Assembly (NCBI GenBank): GCA_964399635.1
Contig: CAYNRU010000022.1
Coordinates: 67,160 to 131,159 of the forward strand
Reading direction: 5' to 3'
Length of the DNA: 64,000 bases
Origin: UBA4615 sp964399635
GTDB taxonomy: Bacteria > Pseudomonadota > Gammaproteobacteria > Burkholderiales > Burkholderiaceae_E
The notes below the pieces were generated by a model that was not told the origin of the DNA, did not search any database, and saw only the letters and a list, made by a program, of their open reading frames with translations. The translations under genes were made by a program, and so were the position numbers. Shown here piece by piece: positions 1-11,104 of the stretch (positions are counted from its first letter, which is position 1; each line of letters opens with the position of its first letter).

Positions 1-1831
<1,831 letters not shown>

Positions 1832-1927
1832 GTGGGTGCAAAGGCCCAGCGCCCCGGGGGCGGGCCGTGAAGGGCAACCTGTTAATATAGCCCACTCCCG
1901 CCCCGCTCCTTCGCGCCACCGATCCCC

Positions 1928-3181
1928 GTGCCTGCCGAACCTGCCGCCGCGGCTGCGCCGGATCCCGTGCGCATGACGCAGCTGGAGCTGCGTGCGAGCC
2001 TCTCGCTGGCGTCGCTCTACGCGTTCCGCATGCTCGGGCTGTTCCTGATCCTCCCGGTGTTCGCGGTGCACGCGCACACTTTGCCGGGGGGCGACGAGCC
2101 GCTGATGGTGGGGCTCGTGCTCGGCATCTACAGCCTCACCCAGGGCCTGCTGCAGCTGCCCTTCGGCATGGCCTCCGACCGCCTGGGCCGCAAGCCGGTG
2201 ATCGTCTTCGGCCTGGTGCTGTTCGCGCTGGGCAGCTTGATCGCCGCGCAGGCGACCGACATCGTCTGGACCGTCATCGGGCGCGCGGTGCAGGGCACGG
2301 GTGCGATCTCCGCAGCGGTCACCGCCTGCATCGCCGACCTGACGCGCGACTCGCAGCGCACCAAGGCGATGGGGCTCGTCGGCGCCTCGATCGGCCTGAC
2401 CTTCGCGCTGTCGCTGGTCGCCGCGCCCCTGCTCTACGAGTGGGTCGGCATGGCGGGGATGTTCCACCTGACCGGCGCGCTCGCCTTCGTCGGCATCGCC
2501 GTCGTGCTGTTCGCGGTGCCGCCGCTGCCGCTGCCTTCGCGCCGGGTCGGCGAGGGCGTGGCGCGCACACAGTTCCGCGGGGTCGCGCTCGACCCCGAAC
2601 TGATGCGGCTCAACGTCGGCATCTTTGCGCTGCACTTCGTGCAGATGGCGATGTTCGTGGTGTTGCCGGCCTGGCTGGTCGAGCGTGCGCAGCTGCCGCT
2701 GGCCGACCACTGGAAGGTCTACCTGCCGGTGGTTGCCGCCTCGTTCGTGCTGATGGTCCCGCCGATCATGTGGGGCGAGCGCGCCGGCCGCCTGCGGGCG
2801 GTCACGCTGGCCTCGATCGCGGCGATCCTGGCCGCGCAGCTCGGCTACGCGACCCAGCCGGTCGGCATCCTGCCGTTCGCGGTGCTGTTGCTGGTGTTCT
2901 TCGCTGCCTTCAACGTGCTCGAGGCGACCGTGCCTTCGATGGTGTCGCGGCTCGCGCCCGCAGACGTCAAGGGCACCGCGCTCGGCCTCTACAACACCGT
3001 GCAGGCGCTCGGCCTGTTCGCGGGCGGAGCGCTCGGCGGCTGGGCGTCGTCGCGCTTCGGTGGCGTGTCGGTGTTCGTGCTGTGCGCGGGCGTGATGGTC
3101 GTCTGGTGGGTCGTCGCCGCGGGCCAGCGCCGCTGGCCGCAGCCGGGCGGACGCGCGGCGGCCGTCGGTCCCGCGGCCTAG
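1928..3181 (+). CDS. MFS transporter, YajR-like
   Basis: Inner-membrane major facilitator superfamily transporter of 417 residues with about 12 hydrophobic segments. The loop between TM2 and TM3 carries the MFS signature GMASDRLGRKP, and the QGTGAISAAV stretch matches the fourth helix of YajR-type proteins. It lacks the C-terminal cytosolic YAM domain of E. coli YajR. The start is GTG at 1928; an ATG at 1973 (MTQLEL) would also give a complete first helix and is a realistic alternative. It sits between uvrA (divergent) and ssb, an order known from many Betaproteobacteria. The substrate cannot be told from sequence; by family it is probably a drug or metabolite efflux carrier. Confidence 0.9.
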   Translation: MPAEPAAAAAPDPVRMTQLELRASLSLASLYAFRMLGLFLILPVFAVHAHTLPGGDEPLMVGLVLGIYSLTQGLLQLPFGMASDRLGRKPVIVFGLVLFALGSLIAAQATDIVWTVIGRAVQGTGAISAAVTACIADLTRDSQRTKAMGLVGASIGLTFALSLVAAPLLYEWVGMAGMFHLTGALAFVGIAVVLFAVPPLPLPSRRVGEGVARTQFRGVALDPELMRLNVGIFALHFVQMAMFVVLPAWLVERAQLPLADHWKVYLPVVAASFVLMVPPIMWGERAGRLRAVTLASIAAILAAQLGYATQPVGILPFAVLLLVFFAAFNVLEATVPSMVSRLAPADVKGTALGLYNTVQALGLFAGGALGGWASSRFGGVSVFVLCAGVMVVWWVVAAGQRRWPQPGGRAAAVGPAA

Positions 3182-3246
3182 ACCTGCTTGCCGAGGGCGG
3201 CGCGCGGGGGCTGCGGTAAGCTGTCGCATGACGGCGGAGTCCTCTG

Positions 3247-3293
3247 CCCAGACAGCACACATGGCCGGCGCCGGGCGCCGGCTCCCCATCAGG
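3247..3293 (+). promoter_or_regulatory. ssb 5' leader element (copy 1)
   Basis: A CCCAGACAGCACAC 14-mer (3247-3260) is followed by a hairpin with GCCGGC arms (3264-3269 and 3277-3282; the longer palindrome has 9-bp arms round one base) and then the AGGAG ribosome site of ssb. The same 14-mer, the same hairpin arms and a similar trailing CCCCA/AGGA occur at 21581-21630 in front of an unrelated operon. It matches no leader or riboswitch that I recognise. It is likely transcribed, because it ends at the ribosome site. Confidence 0.5.
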
Positions 3294-3301
3294 AGAGCCC
3301 C

Positions 3302-3808
3302 ATGGCATCGGTGAACAAGGTCATCATCGTCGGCAACCTCGGCAAGGATCCCGAGACCCGCTACTCGCCCAATGGCGGCGCCATCTGCAACGTGCGCCTC
3401 GCCACCACGCGCAACTGGAAGGACAAGGCCACCGGCGAGAAGAAGGAAGAGACCGAATGGCATTCGGTGGTCTTCTACGACCGCCTCGCCGAGATCGCCG
3501 GCGAATACCTGAAGAAGGGGCGCTCGGTGTACGTCGAGGGCCGGCTCAAGACCCGCAAGTGGCAGGACAAGGAAGGCCAGGACCGCTACACCACCGAGAT
3601 CATCGCCGCCGAGATGCAGCTGCTCGGCTCGCGTGAAGGCATGGGTGGCGACAGGACGCCGCCCGACGATGACGGCGGCAACAAGCGCGAGTCCTACGGT
3701 GGCGGTGGCGGCGCGCCCCGGAGCGGTGGCGCAGGTGCCGGCACGGGTGCGCGCAAGCCGCAGCCGGCCCCCAGCATGGGCGACATCGACGACGACATCC
3801 CGTTCTGA
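3302..3808 (+). CDS. ssb: Single-stranded DNA-binding protein
   Basis: SSB of 168 residues that coats single-stranded DNA during replication, recombination and repair. The N-terminal OB fold begins MASVNKVIIVGNLGKDPE and runs to about residue 110. A Gly/Arg/Pro-rich flexible linker follows, and the acidic tip MGDIDDDIPF is the conserved peptide that docks repair and replication partners. ATG at 3302 is preceded by a clear AGGAG. A longer open frame upstream is unsupported, because the family begins exactly here. It lies downstream of uvrA/MFS and has its own leader with the 3247-3293 element. Confidence 0.97.
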   Translation: MASVNKVIIVGNLGKDPETRYSPNGGAICNVRLATTRNWKDKATGEKKEETEWHSVVFYDRLAEIAGEYLKKGRSVYVEGRLKTRKWQDKEGQDRYTTEIIAAEMQLLGSREGMGGDRTPPDDDGGNKRESYGGGGGAPRSGGAGAGTGARKPQPAPSMGDIDDDIPF

Positions 3809-3886
3809 CCCGCCGGGCCGCGCGGCTGCGGCGCGCCGTCCGGAAGGCGGTATTCTCGACCGACGCGCACCCGTCCGGAGACCGCC

Positions 3887-5263
3887 ATGAACCCGCCCGA
3901 ACCGATCGTCGCCGCACCTGCCTTCCAGTCCGGGTTCGGCAACGAGTTCGCGACCGAGGCCCTGCCCGGCGCACTGCCGGTCGGACGCAACTCGCCCCAG
4001 CGCTGCCCTTACGGCCTGTACGCCGAGCAGTTGTCGGGCACCGCCTTCACCGCGCCGCGCGGCGCCAACCGCCGGACCTGGCTCTACCGGATCCGCCCGG
4101 CCGCGATGCACGGCCCCTTCCGCCGGATCCCCGACCGGGCGCTGGCGGGCGCATTCGGCCCTGCCGCGGGCGTCGAGACGCCGCCCGACCAGCTGCGGTG
4201 GAGCCCGCTGCCGCTGCCCGCGGCCGACGTGCCCACCGACTTCGTCGACGGGCTGTTCACCATGGCGGGCAACGGCGACGCCGCCGCCATGACCGGCTGC
4301 GCGATCCACCAGTACGCGGCCAACCGCTCGATGCGCGACCGGTTCTTCTACGACGCCGACGGCGAGCTGCTGATCCTCCCCCAGCTGGGCACGCTGCGCC
4401 TGCTGACCGAGCTGGGCGCGATGGACGTCGAGCCGCAGCAGATCGCGGTCGTGCCGCGCGGCGTGCGCTTCCGGGTCGAGCTGCCCGAGGTGGACGCGGC
4501 GGGCCCGGACGCCACCGGCCGCGGCCCGCTCGCGGCGGTACGTGGCTACGTGTGCGAGAACTACGGCGCGCCGTTCAGGCTGCCCGACCTCGGCCCCATC
4601 GGCGCCAACGGGCTGGCCAATCCGCGCGACTTCCTGTCGCCGGTCGCGCGCTTCGAGGACCGCGAGGGGGCCTTCGAGCTGGTCGCGCGGTTCCAGGGCC
4701 GGCTGTGGGCGGCCGACATCGGCCACTCGCCGCTCGACGTCGTCGCCTGGCACGGCAACCACGTGCCCTACCGCTACGACCTGCGCCGCTTCAACGCCAT
4801 CGGGTCGGTCAGCTTCGACCATCCCGACCCGTCGATCTTCCTGGTGCTGCAGTCGCTGTCCGACACGCCGGGGGTGGACACCATCGATTTCGTGATCTTC
4901 CCGCCGCGCATCCTCGCGATGCAGGACACCTTCCGGCCGCCCTGGTTCCACCGCAACATCGCCTCGGAGTTCATGGGCCTGATCCACGGCGTCTACGACG
5001 CCAAGGCCGAGGGGTTCGCGCCCGGCGGCGCGAGCCTGCACAACTGCATGACCGGCCACGGGCCGGACGCCGAGACCTTCGAGCGGGCGAGCTCGGCCGA
5101 CACCTCCCAGCCGCACTACATCCGCGACACGATGGCCTTCATGTTCGAGACGCGCGCGGTGATCCACCCGACCGCGCAGGCGCTCGCGCTGCCTACGCGG
5201 CAGCGCGACTACCAGGTCTGCTGGCAGGGGCTGCGCCGCCATTTCGACCCGACCCGCCGCTGA
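3887..5263 (+). CDS. hmgA: Homogentisate 1,2-dioxygenase
   Basis: Non-haem iron enzyme that opens the ring of homogentisate to maleylacetoacetate in tyrosine/phenylalanine degradation. The 458 residues match the family length. Iron ligands are visible as H355 and E361 in the WFHRNIASEFMGLI stretch and H391 in MTGHGPD, each 20 residues on from the human enzyme positions. ATG at 3887 is preceded by CGGAGA. A TATTCT hexamer at 3851 could be its -10 box. The usual partners (fumarylacetoacetase, maleylacetoacetate isomerase) are not next to it, so the pathway must be completed elsewhere. Confidence 0.97.
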   Translation: MNPPEPIVAAPAFQSGFGNEFATEALPGALPVGRNSPQRCPYGLYAEQLSGTAFTAPRGANRRTWLYRIRPAAMHGPFRRIPDRALAGAFGPAAGVETPPDQLRWSPLPLPAADVPTDFVDGLFTMAGNGDAAAMTGCAIHQYAANRSMRDRFFYDADGELLILPQLGTLRLLTELGAMDVEPQQIAVVPRGVRFRVELPEVDAAGPDATGRGPLAAVRGYVCENYGAPFRLPDLGPIGANGLANPRDFLSPVARFEDREGAFELVARFQGRLWAADIGHSPLDVVAWHGNHVPYRYDLRRFNAIGSVSFDHPDPSIFLVLQSLSDTPGVDTIDFVIFPPRILAMQDTFRPPWFHRNIASEFMGLIHGVYDAKAEGFAPGGASLHNCMTGHGPDAETFERASSADTSQPHYIRDTMAFMFETRAVIHPTAQALALPTRQRDYQVCWQGLRRHFDPTRR

Positions 5264-5491
5264 CGGCGGGCGGGCGGGTCGGGGAAAGCGGGCGTCGGTG
5301 GAGGCGGCGGGTGGGTTCGGGTGCATGGCGTTCGCTCGATGGGGTCAGCGGCGCCGGCGCGCCGCGGACCGCGACTGCCACGCGGAGCAAGCCAAGGTAA
5401 GGCTTCCGGCGTAAGTGATTGCCCGCTTTTGTCAAGACTCCCCAGTCCGTCCGCACCGTCGGCCCCGCCCTGTCGGCTAGAGTGACGCGCC

Positions 5492-6505
5492 ATGAAAGCC
5501 ATCGCCTACCGCCAGTGCCTGTCCGCCGAGGATCCGAACAGCCTCGTCGACGTCGATCTGCCCGACCCGGTCGCGACCGGTCGGGACCTGCTGGTCCGCG
5601 TCCACGCGGTGTCGGTCAATCCGGTCGACACAAAGGTGCGCCGTGCCGTGCCGCCCGGGGCCGGCGGCCTGCGGGTGCTGGGCTTCGACGCGGCCGGCGT
5701 CGTCGAGGCGGTCGGGCCGGACGTCACCCTGTTCGCGCCGGGCGACGCGGTCTGGTATGCGGGCTCCCGCCTGCGCCCGGGCACCAACGCGGAGCTGCAT
5801 CTGGTGGACGAGCGCATCGTCGGGCACAAGCCGCGCACGCTCGACTTCGCCCAGGCCGCGGCGATGCCCCTGACCACGATCACCGCCTGGGAGGCGCTGT
5901 TCGACCGGCTCGGCCTGTCGCTCGGCCGGCCGGCCGACGCCGGCACGCTGCTGATCACGGCGGGCGCGGGCGGCGTCGGCTCGATCGCGATCCAGCTGGC
6001 CCGCCGGCTGACCGGTGCGCGCATCGTCGCCACCGCGTCGCGCCCGGAGAGCCGCGCCCAGGCCGAGGGGCTGGGCGCGCATGTCGTCATCGACCACGCA
6101 CTGCCGCTGTCGCAGGGCCTGCAGGAGGCGGGTATCCGCTGGGCGGAGCGCATCTTCAGCGTCTCGCACACGCACCTGCACTTCCCGGAGCTCGCGCGCA
6201 TCGTCGCCCCGCAGGGCCGCATCTGCGTGATCGACGACCCGGACCCGATCGACGTGCGGCTGCTCAAGGCGCGCTGCGCGTCACTGCACTGGGAGGCGAT
6301 GTTCGCGCGCTCGGGCTTCGAGACGCCGGACATGGCCGAGCAGGGCCGGCTGCTGGACCAGGTCGCGGCGCTGGTCGACGAGGGCCTGGTACGCAGCACG
6401 CATGCGCGCACGCTCGGGCGCATCGACGCGGCGAATCTGCGCGCCGCGCATGCGATGATCGAATCCGGTCGGACCATCGGCAAGCTCGTGCTCGCCGGAT
6501 TCTGA
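5492..6505 (+). CDS. Zinc-type alcohol dehydrogenase-like (MDR) oxidoreductase
   Basis: Medium-chain dehydrogenase/reductase of 337 residues, closest by pattern to the quinone-oxidoreductase-like 'zinc-binding alcohol dehydrogenase family' group. The N-terminal GroES-like fold includes VHAVSVNPVDTKVRR and GFDAAGVVEAVG; the Rossmann motif ITAGAGGVGSIAIQLA is near residues 152-168. The classical catalytic zinc cysteine and structural zinc cysteines are not evident, so it probably acts as an NAD(P)H-dependent reductase. A 228-base spacer separates it from hmgA; no strong promoter or terminator was seen there. TctC follows 59 bases downstream. Substrate unknown. Confidence 0.85.
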   Translation: MKAIAYRQCLSAEDPNSLVDVDLPDPVATGRDLLVRVHAVSVNPVDTKVRRAVPPGAGGLRVLGFDAAGVVEAVGPDVTLFAPGDAVWYAGSRLRPGTNAELHLVDERIVGHKPRTLDFAQAAAMPLTTITAWEALFDRLGLSLGRPADAGTLLITAGAGGVGSIAIQLARRLTGARIVATASRPESRAQAEGLGAHVVIDHALPLSQGLQEAGIRWAERIFSVSHTHLHFPELARIVAPQGRICVIDDPDPIDVRLLKARCASLHWEAMFARSGFETPDMAEQGRLLDQVAALVDEGLVRSTHARTLGRIDAANLRAAHAMIESGRTIGKLVLAGF

Positions 6506-6564
6506 TCCCGACGGCGGCCGCCCGCGATCGCCCGGCCGTGCCACCCCCCACGAGGAGACATACG

Positions 6565-7533
6565 ATGAGGACGTCCGTCGCAGCGCTGCTGCTCGGCATG
6601 GCGGCCCTGGCCGGCGCCCCGGCGCCCGCCGCCGCCCAGGCCTTCCCCGCCAAGCCGATCCGGCTGGTCGTGCCGTTCCCGGCCGGCTCGGCCACCGACA
6701 CCATCGCCCGGGTGATCGGCGGCTCGGTCTCGGCCGCGATCGGCCAGCCGGTACTCGTCGAGAACAAGGCCGGCGCCGACGGCGCGATCGCCGGGGCCGA
6801 GGTCGCGCGCGCCGCGCCCGACGGCTACACGCTGCTGATGGCCACCAACAGCCCGATGTCGGCGGTGCCCGCGATGAAGAAGTCGCCGCCCTACGATCCG
6901 GTCGCCGACTTCACGCCGGTGATGGACGTCGGCCGCTACACCTTCTTCATCGTCACCCACCCGTCGGTGCCTGCCAGGACCGTCGCCGAGCTGATCCAGT
7001 ACGCCCGGGCCAACCCCGGCGTGCTGAACTACGCGACCGGCAACACCACCGGCATCGTATCGATGGCGCTGTTCGCGTCGCTGGGCGGCGTCCAGATGGT
7101 CCACGTGCCGTACAAGGGCGAGCCGCAGGCGCTGACCGACCTGGTGGGCGGGCGCGTGCAGCTGATGGTCGCGTCGGCCGGGACGGCGGTGCCCCATGTG
7201 CGCGACGGCCGGCTGCGCGCGCTGGCGGTCACGCTCGACAAGCGCAGCCCGGTGCTGCCCGACGTCCCGACGATCGCCGAGGCGGGCATGCCGCAGTTCA
7301 AGCTGACCTCGTGGGCGGGCGTGTTCGCGCCCGCGAAGGTCCCCCGCGACATCCTGGACCGCCTGAACCGCGAGTTCGCCGCCGCCATCGCGCGGCCCGA
7401 GGTCCAGTCGGCGATGGACAAGCAGGCCTTCCTGCTGACCGGGTCGACGCCCGAGCAGCTCGGCACCCTGGTCCGGGAGCAGCTCGACGCCTACCGCAGC
7501 ACGCTCAAGGCGGCCGGGGTCGAGCCGGAGTAG
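6565..7533 (+). CDS. Tripartite tricarboxylate transporter substrate-binding protein (TctC/Bug family)
   Basis: Periplasmic solute-binding protein of 322 residues. A signal peptide (AALLLGMAALAGAPAPAAA then Q) precedes the family start AFPAKPIRLVVPFPAGSATD. Later family landmarks include VHVPYKGEPQALTDLVGGRV and RDILDRLNREFAAA. ATG at 6565 has a GAGGAG site nine bases upstream. Orphan Bug proteins without TctA/TctB membrane subunits are typical of Burkholderiales, and none are nearby here. Binding of a small carboxylate is expected from the family; the ligand is unknown. It may be co-transcribed with the upstream MDR oxidoreductase. Confidence 0.92.
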   Translation: MRTSVAALLLGMAALAGAPAPAAAQAFPAKPIRLVVPFPAGSATDTIARVIGGSVSAAIGQPVLVENKAGADGAIAGAEVARAAPDGYTLLMATNSPMSAVPAMKKSPPYDPVADFTPVMDVGRYTFFIVTHPSVPARTVAELIQYARANPGVLNYATGNTTGIVSMALFASLGGVQMVHVPYKGEPQALTDLVGGRVQLMVASAGTAVPHVRDGRLRALAVTLDKRSPVLPDVPTIAEAGMPQFKLTSWAGVFAPAKVPRDILDRLNREFAAAIARPEVQSAMDKQAFLLTGSTPEQLGTLVREQLDAYRSTLKAAGVEPE

Positions 7534-7587
7534 CGCGCGCGGGGCCGGCGGCGGGCGGCCCGGCGGCGGCTTGCCGGGGTCGGCGGC

Positions 7588-7617
7588 AGGACAGTGACGG
7601 GCAAACCGCTTTATAAT
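7588..7617 (+). promoter_or_regulatory. Probable sigma-70 promoter of the fmdB-aspS operon
   Basis: A perfect TATAAT at 7612-7617, rare in this GC-rich window, has AGGACA at 7588-7593 with an 18-base spacer (four of six -35 consensus bases). Transcription would begin near 7624 and run into fmdB, whose ATG is at 7666. Confidence 0.5.
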
Positions 7618-7665
7618 TCAAGGTTTTCCCGACGCTCCCGACCCCAGGAAGCCTGACGAACCGCC

Positions 7666-8028
7666 ATGCCGATCTATGCCTATCGCTGCGAAACCTGCGG
7701 CCATGCCAAGGACGTCATCCAGAAGTTCTCGGACACGCCGCTCTCCGTGTGCCCGAGCTGCGGGGCCGAGACCTTTCGCAAGCAGCTGAGCGCCCCGTCC
7801 TTCCAGCTCAAGGGCAGCGGCTGGTACGTGACCGACTTCCGCGACAACGGCAAGTCGGGGGGTGCCAAGGCTGATGCCGCCAAGACCGACGGCGAGTCGT
7901 CCACGGACGCCGCCGCGGCCCCGGCACCGGCGCCCGCGCCGGCCGCCGCCCCGACCGAGTCGGCCAAGCCCGCCTCCGGCGGCTCGGACGCCCCGGCCGC
8001 GCCGTCCAAGCCCACCCCCACGACCTGA
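7666..8028 (+). CDS. FmdB-family zinc-ribbon protein
   Basis: Small protein of 120 residues. The N-terminal zinc ribbon has C8-x2-C11 and C29-x2-C32, as in the FmdB/CxxC regulatory domain family (start MPIYAYRCETCGH). The last ~50 residues are an Ala/Pro-rich tail likely to be disordered. First gene of a run with DUF502 and aspS, a conserved neighbourhood in Betaproteobacteria. Family proteins have been proposed as regulators, but no molecular role is established; I make no further claim. It starts 49 bases after the TATAAT box. Confidence 0.88.
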   Translation: MPIYAYRCETCGHAKDVIQKFSDTPLSVCPSCGAETFRKQLSAPSFQLKGSGWYVTDFRDNGKSGGAKADAAKTDGESSTDAAAAPAPAPAPAAAPTESAKPASGGSDAPAAPSKPTPTT

Positions 8029-8089
8029 CGCGCCGTCACCGGCTGCCCCGACCGGGGCGGCCGCCTCCCACCCCGAACGCGAGCCACCG

Positions 8090-8779
8090 ATGTTCCGCCG
8101 CTACTTCATCACCGGCCTGCTGATCTGGGTGCCGATCGCCATCACCCTGTGGGTGCTGGACATCATCGTCACCACGATGGACCTGAGCCTGTCGCTGCTG
8201 CCCTCGACCTGGCAGCCGGTGGCGGTCTTCGGGCGGCACCTGCCGGGCATCGGCGCGATCCTCACGCTGATGGTGATCTTCGTCACCGGGCTGCTCGCGA
8301 CCAACTTCCTCGGCCAGCGGCTGGTGAAGATCTGGGAGGGCCTGCTGTCGCGCATCCCGATCGTGCGCACCATCTACTCGAGCGTGAAGCAGGTCAGCGA
8401 CACGCTGCTCTCGCCGCAGGGCAACGCCTTTCGCAAGGCGCTGCTGGTCGAGTACCCGCGCAAGGGCAGCTGGACCATCGGCTTTCAGACCGGCACGCCG
8501 GCCGAGGAGGTCCGCCGGCGCGTCGCGCAGGCCGCCTCGGTGCTCGACCCCGACGCCGGCACCGGCGCCGAGATGGTGTCGATCTACGTTCCCACCACGC
8601 CCAACCCGACCTCGGGCTTCTTCCTGATGATGCGCAAGGACGAGACCATAGAGCTCGACATGAGCGTCGACGAGGCCCTCAAGTACATCGTGTCGATGGG
8701 CGTCGTCTCGCCCAATGGCAAGGTCCGCGCCGGCGGCGCCCGCGGCCCCAACACGAAGATGAAAGCGGAGATCAACTGA
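8090..8779 (+). CDS. DUF502 family inner-membrane protein
   Basis: Protein of 229 residues with two N-terminal membrane helices (about residues 5-27 and 60-80). The conserved DUF502 core RIPIVRTIYSSVKQVSDTLL and a VYVPTTPNPTSGFFL-type stretch (IYVPTTPNPTSG here) follow. The function of the family is unknown; it is a widespread conserved membrane protein. The stop is followed after 2 bases by the aspS ATG, so the two genes are surely co-transcribed. Confidence 0.9.
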   Translation: MFRRYFITGLLIWVPIAITLWVLDIIVTTMDLSLSLLPSTWQPVAVFGRHLPGIGAILTLMVIFVTGLLATNFLGQRLVKIWEGLLSRIPIVRTIYSSVKQVSDTLLSPQGNAFRKALLVEYPRKGSWTIGFQTGTPAEEVRRRVAQAASVLDPDAGTGAEMVSIYVPTTPNPTSGFFLMMRKDETIELDMSVDEALKYIVSMGVVSPNGKVRAGGARGPNTKMKAEIN

Positions 8780-8781
8780 GC

Positions 8782-10581
8782 ATGCGAACCTGCTACACAG
8801 GCGAAGTCTCCACCGAGCACCTCGACCGGGTCGTCACCCTGTTCGGATGGGTGCAGCGCCGGCGCGACCACGGCGGCGTCATCTTCATCGACCTGCGCGA
8901 TCGCGCGGGCCTCGCGCAGGTGGTCTGCGACCCCGACCGTGCGGAGATGTTCGCGATCGCCGAGCGGCTTCGCAACGAGTTCTGCGTGCGGGTCACCGGC
9001 AAAGTGCGCCGCCGCCCCGAGGGCACGAGCAACGCCAACATCCGCAGCGGCGAGATCGAGGTCCTCTGCCACGAGATCGAGATCCTGAACCCGTCGGTGA
9101 CGCCGCCGTTCCAGCTCGACGACGACAACCTCAGCGAGACCACGCGGCTCACCCACCGCGTGCTCGACCTGCGCCGCCCGCAGATGCAGGACAACCTGAT
9201 GCTTCGCTACAAGGTGGCGATGCAGGTGCGCACCTACCTCGATTCGCTCGGCTTCATCGACATCGAGACGCCGATGCTCACCAAGTCGACGCCCGAGGGC
9301 GCGCGCGATTACCTCGTGCCCTCGCGGGTCAACGCCGGTCAGTTCTTCGCCCTGCCGCAGAGCCCGCAGCTCTTCAAGCAGCTGCTGATGGTGGCGGGCT
9401 TCGACCGCTACTATCAGATCACCAAGTGCTTCCGCGACGAGGACCTGCGCGCCGACCGCCAGCCCGAGTTCACGCAGATCGACTGCGAGACCTCGTTCCT
9501 CGGCGAGGTCGAGATCCGGGCGATCTTCGAGGAGATGATCCGCACGATCTTCCGCACGGTGCAGGGCGTCGAGCTGTCGGGCCAGTTCCCGACGATGGCC
9601 TATACCGAGGCGATGCGCCTGTACGGCTCAGACAAGCCCGACCTGCGCGTCAAGCTGCAGTTCACCGACCTGACCGAGGTGATGCGCGACGTCGACTTCA
9701 AGGTCTTCTCGGCGGCCGCCCAGATGGACGGCGGGCGGGTGGTCGGGCTGCGCGTGCCGGGCGGCGCCGAGCTCACCCGCAGCGACATCGACGGCTACAC
9801 CAAGTTCGTCGCGATCTACGGCGCCAAGGGCCTCGCATACATCAAGGTCAACGACGCGGCCAAGGGCCGCGAGGGCCTGCAGTCGCCGATCGTCAAGAAC
9901 CTGCACGACACCGCGATCGACGCGGTGCTGTCGCGTACCGGCGCGGTCAACGGCGACCTGATCTTCTTCGGGGCCGACACTGCCAAGGTCGTCAACGACG
10001 CGATCGGCGCGCTGCGCGTGAAGATCGGCCACTCGGAGTTCGGCCGCCGGCACGGGCTCTTCGAGCAGGCCTGGAAGCCGCTGTGGGTCGTCGACTTCCC
10101 GATGTTCGAGTACGACAAGGAGGGCGGGCGCTGGGTCGCGGTCCACCACCCGTTCACCGCGCCCAAGGACGGCCACGAGGACTACATGGCGACCGATCCG
10201 GGCCGCTGCGTGGCCAAGGCCTACGACATGGTGCTCAACGGCTGGGAGATCGGCGGCGGTTCGGTGCGGATCCATCGCGAGGCGGTCCAGAGCAAGGTGT
10301 TCCGTGCGCTGAAGATCGGCCCCGAGGAGGCGCGCGCCAAGTTCGGCTTCCTGCTCGACGCGCTGCAGTACGGCGCGCCCCCGCACGGCGGGATCGCGTT
10401 CGGCCTGGACCGCATCGTCACGATGATGGCCGGCGCCGAGTCGATCCGCGACGTGATCGCCTTCCCCAAGACCCAGCGCGCCCAGGACCTGCTCACGCAG
10501 GCGCCCTCGCCGGTCGACGAGAAGCAGCTGCGCGAGCTCCACATCCGCCTGCGCATGCCCGAGGCCAAGGCTCAGGGCTGA
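8782..10581 (+). CDS. aspS: Aspartyl-tRNA synthetase
   Basis: Class II synthetase of 599 residues charging tRNA-Asp (in some proteobacteria also tRNA-Asn). Order: N-terminal OB anticodon-binding fold (to about 105), class II catalytic core with motif 2 (QITKCFRDEDLRADRQPEF), a bacterial GAD insertion at about 290-400, and motif 3 (GIAFGLDRIVTMMAG) near the end. Length is normal for bacterial AspRS. ATG at 8782 lies 2 bases after the DUF502 stop; translation is probably coupled. Whether it is discriminating cannot be decided without knowing if an asnS or gatCAB exists elsewhere. Confidence 0.98.
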   Translation: MRTCYTGEVSTEHLDRVVTLFGWVQRRRDHGGVIFIDLRDRAGLAQVVCDPDRAEMFAIAERLRNEFCVRVTGKVRRRPEGTSNANIRSGEIEVLCHEIEILNPSVTPPFQLDDDNLSETTRLTHRVLDLRRPQMQDNLMLRYKVAMQVRTYLDSLGFIDIETPMLTKSTPEGARDYLVPSRVNAGQFFALPQSPQLFKQLLMVAGFDRYYQITKCFRDEDLRADRQPEFTQIDCETSFLGEVEIRAIFEEMIRTIFRTVQGVELSGQFPTMAYTEAMRLYGSDKPDLRVKLQFTDLTEVMRDVDFKVFSAAAQMDGGRVVGLRVPGGAELTRSDIDGYTKFVAIYGAKGLAYIKVNDAAKGREGLQSPIVKNLHDTAIDAVLSRTGAVNGDLIFFGADTAKVVNDAIGALRVKIGHSEFGRRHGLFEQAWKPLWVVDFPMFEYDKEGGRWVAVHHPFTAPKDGHEDYMATDPGRCVAKAYDMVLNGWEIGGGSVRIHREAVQSKVFRALKIGPEEARAKFGFLLDALQYGAPPHGGIAFGLDRIVTMMAGAESIRDVIAFPKTQRAQDLLTQAPSPVDEKQLRELHIRLRMPEAKAQG

Positions 10582-10645
10582 CGCGCACCGCGGGCGGCGG
10601 CGGGCCAGGGCCACACACGCAGTTCACCGGCAGGAGGCGGGCGAG

Positions 10646-11104
10646 TTGGGCGAGAAGATTCCCGAATCAGTGCTGGTCGTGATCCACACCGCGGACCTGC
10701 AGGTGCTGCTGCTCGAGCGTGCCGACCATCCAGGCTTCTGGCAGTCGGTCACCGGCAGCAAGGACCGCGTCGACGAGCCGCTGGCCGAGACTTGCCGGCG
10801 CGAGGTGCTCGAGGAGACCGGCATCGACGCGGCCGCGGGCGTGCTCGAGGACTGGGGTGTGCGCAACCACTACGAGATCTATGCGCAGTGGCGCCACCGC
10901 TACCCGGCGGGCGTCACGCACAACACCGAGCACGTGTTCGGGCTGCGCGTGCCTGCCGCCGCGCCGGTGCGCATCGCGCAGCGCGAGCATCTGCGGTACC
11001 GGTGGCTGCCCTGGCAGGAGGCCGCCGGGATGTGCTTCTCGATGTCCAACGTCGAGGCGATCCGCGCGCTGCCGGGGCGCGCGGTCGGCGCAGCGCAGCC
11101 GTGA
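10646..11104 (+). CDS. nudB: Dihydroneopterin triphosphate diphosphatase
   Basis: Nudix hydrolase of 152 residues that removes pyrophosphate from 7,8-dihydroneopterin triphosphate in folate synthesis. The Nudix box begins GSKDRVDE and continues through REVLEETGI (about residues 37-60). The IPESVLVVIHT opening and the WLPWQEAAGMCFSMSN end match NudB proteins. The start is TTG at 10646, after an AGGAGGCGGG purine run; no in-frame ATG precedes the conserved region. The stop overlaps the next ATG by one base (TGATG), so the endonuclease-like gene is translationally coupled. Confidence 0.92.
   Translation: MGEKIPESVLVVIHTADLQVLLLERADHPGFWQSVTGSKDRVDEPLAETCRREVLEETGIDAAAGVLEDWGVRNHYEIYAQWRHRYPAGVTHNTEHVFGLRVPAAAPVRIAQREHLRYRWLPWQEAAGMCFSMSNVEAIRALPGRAVGAAQP

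Noticed and set aside
1879..1894. LexA box before uvrA (CTGT-N8-CCCA)
   Set aside because: Only the left half matches; the right half is CCCA, not ACAG. It may be degenerate but does not support a call.
5264..5491. Possible RNA or terminator in the gap after hmgA (a short AAGCC/GGCTT stem near 5391)
   Set aside because: The stem is only 5 bp with a large loop and no T-run; nothing else structured was seen.
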